Source of the DNA: Candidatus Thorarchaeota archaeon
GTDB lineage: Archaea; Asgardarchaeota; Thorarchaeia; Thorarchaeales; Thorarchaeaceae
Length of the DNA: 15,888 nt
NCBI GenBank assembly: GCA_018238825.1
Contig: JABCSP010000021.1
Coordinates: 1-15,888, forward strand
Direction of reading: 5' to 3'
The notes beneath the pieces are model-generated. The model saw nothing but the letters and a program-made list of their open reading frames with translations. It had not been told where the DNA came from and made no database searches. Shown in pieces: positions 1-7,599 of the stretch (its first letter is position 1; each line of letters starts with the position of its first letter). A program made the translations under genes and the position numbers.

Positions 1-417
1 GTCAAGACTGCACTCTTAGAACTAATCAAGTCATGCGAGGATGTTGCTATTCATGCGAACATTCAGGTCTGTGATGCTTCCATCCTCTGCGATGAATATG
101 TCGGCTATTTACTATCGAATATTCTTGACAACGCTTGGATACATAATATGCGTGGCAATAAGCAAGTATGGGTAAAGCTGAGCGAAAATAATGATGGTTA
201 TTTACTTAGTATCAGCGATAATGATCCTGGACTACCTTCTGAAAGTAGAACAAAAGGAACACATCTTGAGGGACGTAGCGCTGGTATTGGACTTTACATA
301 TGTCATGCTTTGATTGAGAAGTATCAGGGTTGGATACAGATAGCTGACCGAATAGAGAATCAGTCAGATCAAGGAGCACAGATTTCAGTCTGGTTTCCAC
401 GGACAATCAAAATCTGA
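1..417 (+). CDS. Sensor histidine kinase, C-terminal ATPase domain (5' end outside window)
   Basis: This is the end of a two-component sensor kinase, which would bind ATP and phosphorylate a histidine in its missing N-terminal part. Reading from base 1 without interruption, the 138 visible codons form a HATPase_c domain. They hold an N box (NILDNAWIHN, Asn at fragment residue 44), a G1 box (SDNDPGLP, about 72-79) and a G2 box (AGIGLYIC, about 94-101), and the frame ends at a TGA. The first Met inside the frame (base 148) falls after the N box, so it is an internal residue and not the start. The same domain type occurs in the complete membrane kinase at 13240-14526, but the two fragments are not close copies. 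The sensing domain, the His box and the upstream partner cannot be seen. The family is clear; the signal is unknown. Confidence 0.85.
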   Translation, partial: VKTALLELIKSCEDVAIHANIQVCDASILCDEYVGYLLSNILDNAWIHNMRGNKQVWVKLSENNDGYLLSISDNDPGLPSESRTKGTHLEGRSAGIGLYICHALIEKYQGWIQIADRIENQSDQGAQISVWFPRTIKI

Positions 418-439
418 CACAAGATTGATGTTGAATCAG

Positions 440-467
440 GTGTGTATATCGAAGACACACTTTCGAT
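440..467. terminator. Two overlapping small hairpins after the kinase gene
   Basis: About 25 bases after the kinase stop, GTGTGT (440-445) can pair with ACACAC (455-460), and ATCGAA (448-453) can pair with TTCGAT (462-467). The two stems overlap, so only one can form at a time. A short T run (461-463) lies between. This may be a transcription end or may mean nothing. The remaining bases up to 542 show no gene. Confidence 0.25.
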
Positions 468-542
468 GACCCACAAGTGGTAAAGTTTGTATGAGGTTTC
501 AGTATCTAAGGATAGGTTGCAAGGCCCCCTCGCACTCTTGTT

Positions 543-1178
543 CTAATTTTCGTTTTTACTTGCTGTTCCCAGTAAATAACTACCGAACGCAATAATCCAT
601 GCCAGAATAGGATAGATTGCCCAGCGTTCCAAAGATCCCTTTGCCATTCCCATGAAAGTTTCTGTTGATCCAACTGGAAGTCCTAAATACGGAAAGAAGA
701 CTATTGATAGGATAAGAGCCATCAGTCCAAGGGCAACAGAAATAATTGACATTGGCTTGGTTTGATAGGGATAGGAACCTATAGCCGCAAATGCTCCAAA
801 CACGATTGCCAGCAGAGTGAATATACTGTGCATTGGTTGCAGATTTGCTGGAAAGAGTCCGAGTCCCATGCATCCAATTCCAGAAATTGCTAATAGAGCT
901 GGAAAAAGGCTTCCTCCTTGAGCCTTATACAAGAAGACTGTTCCTGCTACAATGAATGTTCCCATTATAAAGACTGAGACATTGTAGATGATTGCAGTGG
1001 GTCCAGTTCCAAGATCGCCCACATAGTCGATGCGACTACTATATCCATCATACCAGCCCTCTGCGACAAGCATGCCTAAGAACCACTGAATACCTCCAAT
1101 TAGGAATCAGCAGCCTGCTAATGTTGCTGGATCAAATCGTTTCGTTAATTTTGTTGGTGACGTTATAGATTCTGACAT
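543..1178 (-). CDS. DUF998-like multi-pass membrane protein, interrupted by an in-frame TGA
   Basis: The protein is an integral membrane protein with about five to six hydrophobic segments. It resembles the DUF998 family, with a conserved Gly-rich loop (DLGTGP) and an N-P-M-H-like loop (LQPMHSIF); no reaction is known for that family. An uninterrupted frame exists only from an ATG at 1073 (176 aa), but that start lies inside the first membrane segment. Extending upstream in frame gives an ATG at 1178, 23 codons, one TGA (1109-1107), then FLIGGIQWFLG leading into the rest. A TATA-like box sits about 36 nt before 1178, which supports the longer gene. The full reading would be 212 codons including the stop codons. 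A TGG-to-TGA change (Trp after AGC) would explain it: a real pseudogene, a sequencing error, or less likely recoding. Confidence 0.65.
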
Positions 1179-1197
1179 TGTTATCACGACTTTTACC

Positions 1198-1326
1198 ATC
1201 GGTAGACTGAATATAAGACATCGACAAACTTTGAAATACATCGTAGTTTGCGATACAAACTTGTGAAAACATATAGCTCACTTCTTTTCTTGATAATTCT
1301 TCGATGAATCACTCTATACTACCGAT
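1198..1326. repeat. Cluster of short inverted and direct repeats between divergent genes
   Basis: This part of the 257-base gap between the DUF998 gene and the longin-like gene holds several related short repeats. ATCGGTAG (1198-1205) is matched by its reverse complement CTACCGAT (1319-1326). AGTTTGcgataCAAACT (1245-1261) forms a 6-bp stem with a 5-nt loop. CAAACT also occurs at 1225-1230, so the central AGTTTG could pair with either copy. The direct repeat ACAAACTT is found at 1224 and 1255. These could be operator sites or RNA switches for the divergent promoters. No small ORF or tRNA is seen in the gap. Confidence 0.35.
1208..1217 (-). promoter_or_regulatory. TATA-like box for the DUF998 gene
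   Basis: On the minus strand the sequence reads CTTATATTCA, about 36 nt before the ATG at 1178. That distance fits an archaeal TATA box with a very short 5' leader. It sits within the repeat cluster, so a repressor binding there could block this promoter. The assignment rests on sequence and spacing only. Confidence 0.35.
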
Positions 1327-1435
1327 AGTTCAATATAATCAAATGTTTTGACGCCAATTTTGCTGAGTCATTCCCCTCTACCCACAGTAAGCTAATATTC
1401 GATAGTTGATGGATGTTAGCTGACGGTGATATGTC

Positions 1436-3022
1436 GTGCAGAGCCATGCAATCCAAGCCATCCTGATTACAGACAAGGGCGGAAGTCCACGTTTCTACAT
1501 GCAACTTGACCCTAAAGCACTCAATATGGATCCAGTGATGGCATCAAGTTTCTTTGCAGCTATTGACATGTTCTCAAAAGAGGTCTTTGACCAAAAACAT
1601 CCTATCTTTCAGGTTGACTATGGTTCTCGACTATTTACTTTAATCAAGGGAGTAAAAACGAATCTAATTGTTGTCAGTGTACAGCGTCTAGGCCAGGATG
1701 CAATAGATGTCCTAGATTCACTCTTGGCTGAGTTCGAACTTGATTGGCTTGAAATTGTAGATCCATTCGAATACAATTTTGACACATCTTTTGTTGATGT
1801 ATATATGGAGTCTTTTGGCGAACGCGTAATGGAACGACTGTCCCTTCGACTCCTTCCCGATTCGTGGGTGCCTTATTTCACTACAACTCCTGATAGTATC
1901 AAATCAGTAGATAGCATTCTACTTGGCTACATCAACGGCTCTAGCAATGTCAAAGAGATCGTTGAAGTGAGTAATTTATCACGACGAGAGGTTGTACTTG
2001 ACCTCTCAAAACTATGGGCTCACAGAGTTGTACGATTTCGCAACATGTTGAGCTTTAGCGACTTCATGACTACAGGTACTCAATTCATTAGATATGTTCA
2101 AGCTACCTCCGATGAAACTAAGAATCTGCAAAGTCTTCATCCTGAAATGGCCGGAATCATTCCTCATCTTGCTGGTTTAATTGATGGACGTCGGACAGTT
2201 CGAGAAATACTGGCTGAGTTAGGAGCACATCATGATGAGAGTGAGCTACTTCGCGCCTTGGATTACCTGATTGAAGTTGGTGTAATTGAAGCGCTCACAC
2301 CTGAAAAGAGACGTATTCTTCTGGTGAAAGAAGCATTAGAGCTTGCACTTCGTGTTGCTGAAGGAACCTACAACGTGGTAGAGGCAACAAATGCACTGAG
2401 GTTAATATTGAAAGATAACAAGACGCCAGAGGTTCTGAGTCAACTCCAACTCAAAGACGATAAATGGGTTGTCGATTTCGATTTTAAGATACTAGAAGGT
2501 CTAGATCGGCGAAGACTGATGCTTCTTTATGGAGAATGGATGAAGATACTCGCTCAATTTGTTCAGGTTCTAAATCCTTCAAAACTTGACCTCTATATTA
2601 AGAACCTGACCACGGTCTTTGCACAAAGAATTGTCAAACGATATTCTGCGATGGATTTGAGGGGCTTTGAAGAATTTTCATATTGGCTTGAGATTTTGAG
2701 CACACCAACAAAACCCCATGTAGGACCAGTTGAAACCAGCTATCTCCAGATAACTTGGTCAAATGCAATGGAAGAACTAGCATATCTTCTTGTGACAAGA
2801 GGTCATATTATCTACAAGTCAGAAAGCATAACACAGATTCGCTCAGCTTCTGGGACTCCCCTGATTGATCTTCTCCCTGAAGAATGGGTTGGCCGTGACC
2901 ATGTTGAAACTTTTGAACGTGTGATGCTTGAATATTCAAAGCTTGGACCCGCAGCGAATCTAACTCTTCTTCTTCTTGCAACACAACGTGCAATCCTACT
3001 CCCACAAGAGTTGATTATCTGA
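1436..3022 (+). CDS. Longin/roadblock-like domain protein with tandem winged-helix repeats
   Basis: This 528-aa protein probably acts on, or is read out by, the small GTPase encoded next to it. Residues 1-120 look like a longin- or roadblock-type alpha/beta domain (AILITDKGGSP strand, an amphipathic helix with AIDMFSKEVF, then RLFTLI and LIVVSV strands), a fold used in Asgard genomes beside Ras-like GTPases. Residues about 150-205 and 236-292 form an internal repeat (pattern L-x-G-x-I-x-G...V-x-E-I...E...L...L...V) that reads as two winged-helix domains. The last 200 residues are mostly helical and I do not recognise them. The start is GTG, since a stop lies five codons upstream and no in-frame ATG is near. 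GGTGAT (1425-1430) is a fitting ribosome site. The fold assignment is by eye and needs a profile search. Confidence 0.7.
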   Translation: MQSHAIQAILITDKGGSPRFYMQLDPKALNMDPVMASSFFAAIDMFSKEVFDQKHPIFQVDYGSRLFTLIKGVKTNLIVVSVQRLGQDAIDVLDSLLAEFELDWLEIVDPFEYNFDTSFVDVYMESFGERVMERLSLRLLPDSWVPYFTTTPDSIKSVDSILLGYINGSSNVKEIVEVSNLSRREVVLDLSKLWAHRVVRFRNMLSFSDFMTTGTQFIRYVQATSDETKNLQSLHPEMAGIIPHLAGLIDGRRTVREILAELGAHHDESELLRALDYLIEVGVIEALTPEKRRILLVKEALELALRVAEGTYNVVEATNALRLILKDNKTPEVLSQLQLKDDKWVVDFDFKILEGLDRRRLMLLYGEWMKILAQFVQVLNPSKLDLYIKNLTTVFAQRIVKRYSAMDLRGFEEFSYWLEILSTPTKPHVGPVETSYLQITWSNAMEELAYLLVTRGHIIYKSESITQIRSASGTPLIDLLPEEWVGRDHVETFERVMLEYSKLGPAANLTLLLLATQRAILLPQELII

Positions 3023-3037
3023 ACGGTCTTCATCTGA

Positions 3038-3048
3038 AGAACTATTAT
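3038..3048 (+). promoter_or_regulatory. BRE/TATA-like promoter of the small GTPase gene
   Basis: AGAAC followed by TATTAT ends about 41 nt before the GTPase ATG. The same GAAC-TATT arrangement occurs before moaD (5853), which supports it as a promoter. A good ribosome site, AGGTGA (3077-3082), lies 6 nt before the ATG. Confidence 0.4.
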
Positions 3049-3088
3049 CTTCTAATGCTGATAAAAACAAGTAACTAGGTGACCGTGT

Positions 3089-3604
3089 ATGAGTCCCACA
3101 TATTTATTGAAGATTGTTACAGTTGGAGCCGCCTCTGTTGGAAAGACTAGCATAATTATCAGATATTCCACAGGAAATTTTCGTGAGCACTATTCTCCTA
3201 CGCTTGGAGTGGGATTTGCTTACAAAAAGATGAAAGTGGATGAAAACAATGTGAACATACAAATCTGGGATTTAGGGTCTCAAGACTTTTTAGAACGTAC
3301 TCGAGCGAATTACTACCTGGGGGCTCAAGGTGTTATTTTCATGTATGATGTAACCTCTTGGGAATCATTCAACGAAGTCATTGAATGGAAGAATGAAGTT
3401 GATCGAAATTTGGATGATTACAGAGCGCTTCTTCTTGCTAACAAGACGGACCTCGTCATGGACCGTGTCGTTTCTCCAGAGGATGGTCAACGAGTGGCTG
3501 ATGAGTTAGGGATTCCTCATATCGAGGTTTCTGTTAGACTTGATAAGAATGTGAATGATGCATTTGAGATGATTGCAAGGAATATAATCAACTCCTTTAG
3601 CTAA
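3089..3604 (+). CDS. Ras/Rab-like small GTPase
   Basis: This 171-aa protein is a single-domain GTP-binding switch of the Ras superfamily, probably part of signalling or membrane-linked regulation. Visible motifs are G1 GAASVGKTS (residues 13-21), a G2 Thr (Thr38 in SPTLG), G3 WDLGSQD (60-66), G4 NKTD (118-121) and G5 SVR (148-150, normally SAK). Two points are odd. The invariant Gly of DxxG is Ser64, where related archaeal proteins usually read WDLGGQ. The P-loop has Ala15 and Ser16 where Ras has Gly12 and Gly13. Gln65, matching Ras Gln61, is kept. There is no C-terminal cysteine, so lipid attachment of the eukaryotic type is not expected. The gene follows the longin-like gene by 66 bases and has its own promoter-like box. 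Confidence 0.92.
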   Translation: MSPTYLLKIVTVGAASVGKTSIIIRYSTGNFREHYSPTLGVGFAYKKMKVDENNVNIQIWDLGSQDFLERTRANYYLGAQGVIFMYDVTSWESFNEVIEWKNEVDRNLDDYRALLLANKTDLVMDRVVSPEDGQRVADELGIPHIEVSVRLDKNVNDAFEMIARNIINSFS

Positions 3605-3634
3605 CTTATTCGCGGCAAATTCAAAGAATTCTAA

Positions 3635-4843
3635 CTAGATGTAGAGAACATCTTCAATTCCTGTTGTCAAGCGCTTTGCTTTACCTTTTGTTACCGCATA
3701 ATCATTTTCGATGCGAACTCCACCTATTCCTTCAAGATAGACACCAGGTTCAATTGCCATGACATTTCCTTCTAAGTAACTATCTTCACGACTGTAGGTG
3801 CTTGGTAGTTCATGTACTTCAAGCCCAATACCATGACCGAGACCGTGGGTCATTCCATCTTTTGCATCAGGATTGAGTCGGCGAGAGTCAAATCCATGTT
3901 TCTTGAGAGTCTTAAAACAAGCCATGTTGACATCATCAATATTCGCACTATCTGTTAGTGCATCAACTGTATTGTTTACTGCATCTTCTACAGCTTCGAA
4001 CATCTTGCGGACTCGTTTGGGAACTGGTCCTTTCACGAAGGTTCGTGTGACATCAGCGATATATCGTTCCTGTTTGAGTCGTGGAAATACATCAAGAATA
4101 ACTGGAACTTCGCTCTTGATTTTGTCATCGGCTACTCCTAGATAATGCCAGTCGAAGCCTTTCTCTCCAACGGCTAGAATTGTATCATCGGCGGATTCTG
4201 CACCCTTGTCAAGCAGAAAATGGTCGAGTGCTAATTTCACTTTTCCAACTGTGAGAGATTCCCCATTATGCATCAGGACCTTGTTTGCACCGATATCGCA
4301 ATCTTTCACCATCTCAATAATTTGTGTGATTGCATCAGTTGTAGCATCTCCCGCCTTCTTAATTATCTCAATCTCTTTTGCAGACTTTGTAGCACGTGCT
4401 TCTGAAACAATATCTCTAACGACTTTGATATTGTATCCCATACCTTGAAGCATGACTAGAAGACTTGCTGGAAATTCATCCGGGACTCCAAGTACCTTTC
4501 CTGAGAATTGATTCTTCAAGAGATCATCATACGGTCTGTCAAGATTATCACGAATCTTCTTATTCTCTTTGAGAAGGTTGAGATATACTTCAGAGAGGTC
4601 ATGAGTACGTTTAATGAGGCTCTCTTTCTTAACTCGCTCAAGAGCAAGGAATGCAGACGCTACTAGTGGTTCTTCACCCTTATTTTTTAGGTAGATTATA
4701 TTGTCAGATGATCGGAAACCAGTCAACCAGTATATGTTGGGGTTATCGAATGCACTCCCGTTTGTCAGTAGTGCATCTATTCCATACTTTTCCATGAGTG
4801 GATCTAGGTCTTTCTGCATAGTTTTCGCCTGCAGAAAAATCAA
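3635..4843 (-). CDS. M24-family Xaa-Pro peptidase-like metalloprotein
   Basis: The protein (402 aa) is a cytosolic two-metal peptidase of the M24B type, expected to release the residue before proline from peptides. A creatinase-like N-terminal domain (about 1-165) precedes the pita-bread catalytic domain. Metal-site motifs are all present: Asp251 (VILDVFPR), Asp264 (ADVTRTF), His in GLGHGIGLEVHE, Glu in AIEPGVY and Glu in GVRIENDY. The Asp-Asp spacing of 13 belongs to the DIFPR-like subgroup. I chose the TTG start at 4843 because AGGAAGG (4856-4850) lies 6 nt before it; an ATG at 4819 (394 aa) has no such site. The same AGGAAGG also precedes an ATG at 4848 that is stopped after two codons. 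The gene lies 28 bases after the sugar-kinase gene and is probably cotranscribed with it. Length is normal for the family. Confidence 0.9.
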   Translation of the reverse strand: MIFLQAKTMQKDLDPLMEKYGIDALLTNGSAFDNPNIYWLTGFRSSDNIIYLKNKGEEPLVASAFLALERVKKESLIKRTHDLSEVYLNLLKENKKIRDNLDRPYDDLLKNQFSGKVLGVPDEFPASLLVMLQGMGYNIKVVRDIVSEARATKSAKEIEIIKKAGDATTDAITQIIEMVKDCDIGANKVLMHNGESLTVGKVKLALDHFLLDKGAESADDTILAVGEKGFDWHYLGVADDKIKSEVPVILDVFPRLKQERYIADVTRTFVKGPVPKRVRKMFEAVEDAVNNTVDALTDSANIDDVNMACFKTLKKHGFDSRRLNPDAKDGMTHGLGHGIGLEVHELPSTYSREDSYLEGNVMAIEPGVYLEGIGGVRIENDYAVTKGKAKRLTTGIEDVLYI

Positions 4844-4871
4844 ATCATACCTTCCTGTAAAAGGCTTCTGT

Positions 4872-5768
4872 CTAATCTTGAAGATACGGCATCATTCTTG
4901 TTTCTACATCCAATCGTGAAGGCATATTGTATGGTCCAATTGTTTCTACATTGAATGACGAACATGTGGCAGCAAAAAGTCCCGCTCGTTTCAGGTTAGA
5001 AGATCGCATGTATTCAAGAAGGAAACTGATTGCATAGACATCTCCACAACCAGTACTATCAACCTGAGCATTTGCACTAACAAGTGGTATAGTAATTTGT
5101 GAATCTCTTGTATAGATGATTGAACCTTTCGTGTCGTGGGTGACCAAAACTATTCTCGGTCCTAGGCTGAGTATTTGAGAGGCTGCAGAGAGTTCAGACT
5201 CCGCATCAACAGACATCTTCAATTCTGATTCATTGAACTTAGCTACGTCGACAAGCCCAAGTATCTCATCTCGCTCAACCCAGTTTCTGGGAATTACCAT
5301 ACCACTACTATCGATTGAACGAACGTAACCTTGAACATCAATTGAAGTTACTTTAGCATTTGACCGAGCTAGTTTGATGCAATCGATATCAATTTCACTC
5401 GCAGTCAATGGCGAGAAATGGATAATATTCGCATCGCGATGAAAATCGGAAAAATCAGCAGGTGTTATTGGTTCTGCAAGTGCTTCCACCATTTGCACAC
5501 GATTCCCCTTAGTATCATATTTGTTCACAAATCTCGTAGATTTTGAGCCTGATTCCCGAAGTCCTGTTAGAACAAGACCTGATGATTTCAAAGTCTTCCA
5601 ATACTCTTGTTCAAAATCCTCTCCTACTCTGGAGATGATTCCTGCATCAAATGCGTTGAGAGAAGGTGCAAGCATTGCATAAGCTGTTCCCCCTCCCAAT
5701 GCTTCACTCTTGGTTTCTGGTGTGATTATCAGGTCTCTACTAAGATGTCCAACAACCAATATATCCAT
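4872..5768 (-). CDS. PfkB/ribokinase-family carbohydrate kinase
   Basis: This 298-aa enzyme should transfer phosphate from ATP to a sugar or nucleoside; the substrate cannot be told from sequence. The N-terminal signature GGGTAYAM (about residues 25-32) binds substrate. The C-terminal signature DSTGCGDVYAISFL (about 236-249) carries the anion hole and the catalytic Asp of GCGD. The start is the ATG at 5768, which gives MDILVVGHLSRD and has AGGTG 6 nt upstream. A GTG at 5777 in the same frame is less likely because it overlaps that ribosome site. The gene is the first of a minus-strand pair with the M24 peptidase and is divergent from the moaD-aor operon. A perfect 10-bp palindrome lies just upstream. 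Confidence 0.88.
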   Translation of the reverse strand: MDILVVGHLSRDLIITPETKSEALGGGTAYAMLAPSLNAFDAGIISRVGEDFEQEYWKTLKSSGLVLTGLRESGSKSTRFVNKYDTKGNRVQMVEALAEPITPADFSDFHRDANIIHFSPLTASEIDIDCIKLARSNAKVTSIDVQGYVRSIDSSGMVIPRNWVERDEILGLVDVAKFNESELKMSVDAESELSAASQILSLGPRIVLVTHDTKGSIIYTRDSQITIPLVSANAQVDSTGCGDVYAISFLLEYMRSSNLKRAGLFAATCSSFNVETIGPYNMPSRLDVETRMMPYLQD

Positions 5769-5780
5769 TGACCGCACCTA

Positions 5781-5790
5781 TCGTATACGA
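5781..5790. promoter_or_regulatory. 10-bp palindrome upstream of the sugar kinase
   Basis: TCGTATACGA is a perfect palindrome lying 12 bases before the kinase ATG. A weak TATA-like TTAAAG on the minus strand (5821-5816) would place transcription start close to it, so it could be an operator. A single palindrome this short can occur by chance. Confidence 0.25.
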
Positions 5791-5852
5791 ATAATGCATC
5801 ACGATTCAAGTCTCCCTTTAACTTCTATGTCGGAAGCCACTACAGGTCACAA

Positions 5853-5867
5853 GGGAACTATTTTAAT
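5853..5867 (+). promoter_or_regulatory. BRE/TATA-like promoter of the moaD-aor operon
   Basis: GGGAAC (5853-5858) followed by TATTTTAAT (5859-5867) fits a purine-rich BRE plus TATA box. It lies about 46 nt before the moaD start, leaving a short leader. A similar GGGAAC box precedes the second redox operon at the same distance. Confidence 0.5.
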
Positions 5868-5903
5868 CTAAAGATTGTAACTTAGACGATTGAGTGTGAA
5901 AAC

Positions 5904-6185
5904 TTGGCTCGGGTCTTAGTGAAATTCTTTGCAACTGTTAGAGAAGTAACTGGTGTGAAGAATATCGAGATGGATGCAGACACTATAGGCCAATTATTGG
6001 ATAATTTGCAGGAAACTTTTGGAGAACGATTTACACAGACGGTTATCGATCCAAGTAATGGAAAATTGAAGCAATTCTTTTCATGCATGATTAACGGAAA
6101 ACGTATTGAGCTATTGGATGGTTATGATACAATATTAGTGGATGATGATGCAGTAGCTCTATTCCCACCTGTAGGAGGCGGATAA
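5904..6185 (+). CDS. moaD: MoaD/ThiS-family sulfur carrier protein
   Basis: The protein is a ubiquitin-fold sulfur carrier (93 aa). In the MoaD role its C-terminal Gly becomes a thiocarboxylate that gives sulfur to molybdopterin synthase, the step that builds the dithiolene of the Mo/W cofactor. The start VLVKFFATVREVTG and the end PPVGGG, with the required terminal Gly-Gly, are typical. The start is TTG at 5904, since an in-frame stop (TAG, 5883) leaves no ATG. GAGTG about 8 nt upstream is a modest ribosome site. It is the first gene of the AOR operon, which fits supply of tungstopterin to AOR. ThiS-like or protein-tagging use cannot be excluded, and MoaE is not in the window. Confidence 0.88.
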   Translation: MARVLVKFFATVREVTGVKNIEMDADTIGQLLDNLQETFGERFTQTVIDPSNGKLKQFFSCMINGKRIELLDGYDTILVDDDAVALFPPVGGG

Positions 6186-6186
6186 A

Positions 6187-7596
6187 ATGAGTAGCTCACT
6201 CACATCAAAACATCGGAAACTGGCTGATAGAGGAAGGGTAGATCTTGTAGTAAAGAATGCTCGTCTGCTTCTTGAATCTGGACTTGTTCGAGGTGGAATT
6301 GGTGTTACTAACGGTCTGTTCTCAATTATTGCCTCTGATGAACATCTTCCAGACGCAGAAACCGTAATCGATGCCGACAACAAGATTCTGATGCCCGGAC
6401 TTATTGATGCTCATGCCCACATAGATGATCCAACCATGCAATCCCATGAAAGTTTTTCATCTGGGTCCCGTGCAGCTGCTGGTGGAGGAGTCACAACATT
6501 CATCGATATGCCATTGACAAATCAAGTAGATACTATCAAGGCTGTTGAGGAAAAAATCGAGGTTGGTGAATCCAAATCAATTGTTGACTTTGCTTTTTAT
6601 GCAGGAATGATGAATGCTCAGAACTTCTCAAACATTCCTTCATTAGTTGAGAAAGGAGTCGCAGCGTTCAAAGCCTTCACCTGTGAACCTTACGAAGCAA
6701 ATACCGGTGTAATCACAAAATGTCTTAGTGAGGTCTCGGAGGTTGGTGGGCATGTCACTATCCATTCAGAAGACCAAGGAATACTTGACGAGTTCAAGAA
6801 AGAAATGGAAGGTGAGTGGGACGCCCCTATTAGTCACTCTTTGGCTCGACCAAATATTGCTGAACAGCTTGCTATCCGACAAAACATGTCTATTGCATCC
6901 CAAACAGGAGGACACTTGCACATTGCCCATGTCACAACTCGAGAGGGTATAACTGAGATTGAACGTGGTAAACTTCGAGGAGTTATGGTAACAACTGAAG
7001 TCTGTCCCCATCATCTTGCATTCTTTAGAGATGAGATGAATCGCTTGGGTCCCAAGAGTAAGATGAATCCCCCATTGAGGTCTAAAGAGGATCGAGCAGC
7101 ACTATGGTCAGCTCTCTTGCGTGGAATGATTGACATTACAGTTAGTGATCATGCTCCATGTCCTATTGAGAAAAAGGATGCTGGAAGAGATGATATTCGA
7201 GAAGCATGGTCTGGAGTAGACGGAATTCAGATGATACTCAGAGTACTTCTCTCTGAGGGAATCAATAAGGGTAGACTATCATTCCCAAGACTACTACGTG
7301 TGAGTTCTAGAAATCCTGCACGTATATTCGGTCTTTATCCAAAGAAGGGTGTGATCAGGATAGGGTCTGATGCGGACTTTGTTATTATTGATCATACAAA
7401 GGAAGAGAAGATAGCACCTGATATGATGTTTTCCAAGTGTGAGTGGACTCTCTATGATGGAATGACAATGAAAGGTACTCCTCAGATGACCTTTGTCCGT
7501 GGGCTGAAAGTTTACGAAGATGGTAAGATATTGGCTAAACCCGGACACGGAAAATTCCAGGCAATGGGAAGTGGAAACAAACTATTTGGAGATTGA
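6187..7596 (+). CDS. Allantoinase/dihydroorotase-like amidohydrolase
   Basis: This 469-aa TIM-barrel metal hydrolase would open cyclic amides (hydantoin, allantoin or dihydroorotate type). Two-metal site motifs are visible: HAH in GLIDAHAHIDDP (about 75-77), the likely carboxylated Lys in AAFKAFTC, His in TIHSED, His in LHIAHVTT and Asp in VSDHAPCP. MNPPLRS and RNPARIFGLYPKKG match the allantoinase side of the family better than pyrimidine dihydroorotase. The substrate is not certain. A strong ribosome site, GGAGGCGG, ends 5 nt before the ATG and lies inside the last codons of moaD, so translation is probably coupled. The position between moaD and the AOR subunits is unusual; it could make an aldehyde or acid precursor for AOR, or serve another route entirely. 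Confidence 0.85.
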   Translation: MSSSLTSKHRKLADRGRVDLVVKNARLLLESGLVRGGIGVTNGLFSIIASDEHLPDAETVIDADNKILMPGLIDAHAHIDDPTMQSHESFSSGSRAAAGGGVTTFIDMPLTNQVDTIKAVEEKIEVGESKSIVDFAFYAGMMNAQNFSNIPSLVEKGVAAFKAFTCEPYEANTGVITKCLSEVSEVGGHVTIHSEDQGILDEFKKEMEGEWDAPISHSLARPNIAEQLAIRQNMSIASQTGGHLHIAHVTTREGITEIERGKLRGVMVTTEVCPHHLAFFRDEMNRLGPKSKMNPPLRSKEDRAALWSALLRGMIDITVSDHAPCPIEKKDAGRDDIREAWSGVDGIQMILRVLLSEGINKGRLSFPRLLRVSSRNPARIFGLYPKKGVIRIGSDADFVIIDHTKEEKIAPDMMFSKCEWTLYDGMTMKGTPQMTFVRGLKVYEDGKILAKPGHGKFQAMGSGNKLFGD

Positions 7597-7599
7597 AAA

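Noticed and set aside
1107..1109. TGA in the DUF998 gene as a selenocysteine codon
   Set aside because: It falls in a hydrophobic membrane segment, no DUF998 selenoprotein is known to me, and I see no convincing SECIS; a Trp codon mutated or misread is simpler.
1319..1504. 61-aa minus-strand ORF in the gap before the longin-like gene
   Set aside because: It overlaps the longin-like start, has no ribosome site that stands out and no recognisable sequence.
2966..2980. TCT/CTT run as a microsatellite
   Set aside because: It simply encodes a run of Leu in the longin-like protein.
4817..4819. ATG as start of the M24 peptidase
   Set aside because: No ribosome site precedes it, while the TTG at 4843 has AGGAAGG at 6 nt; it remains an alternative.
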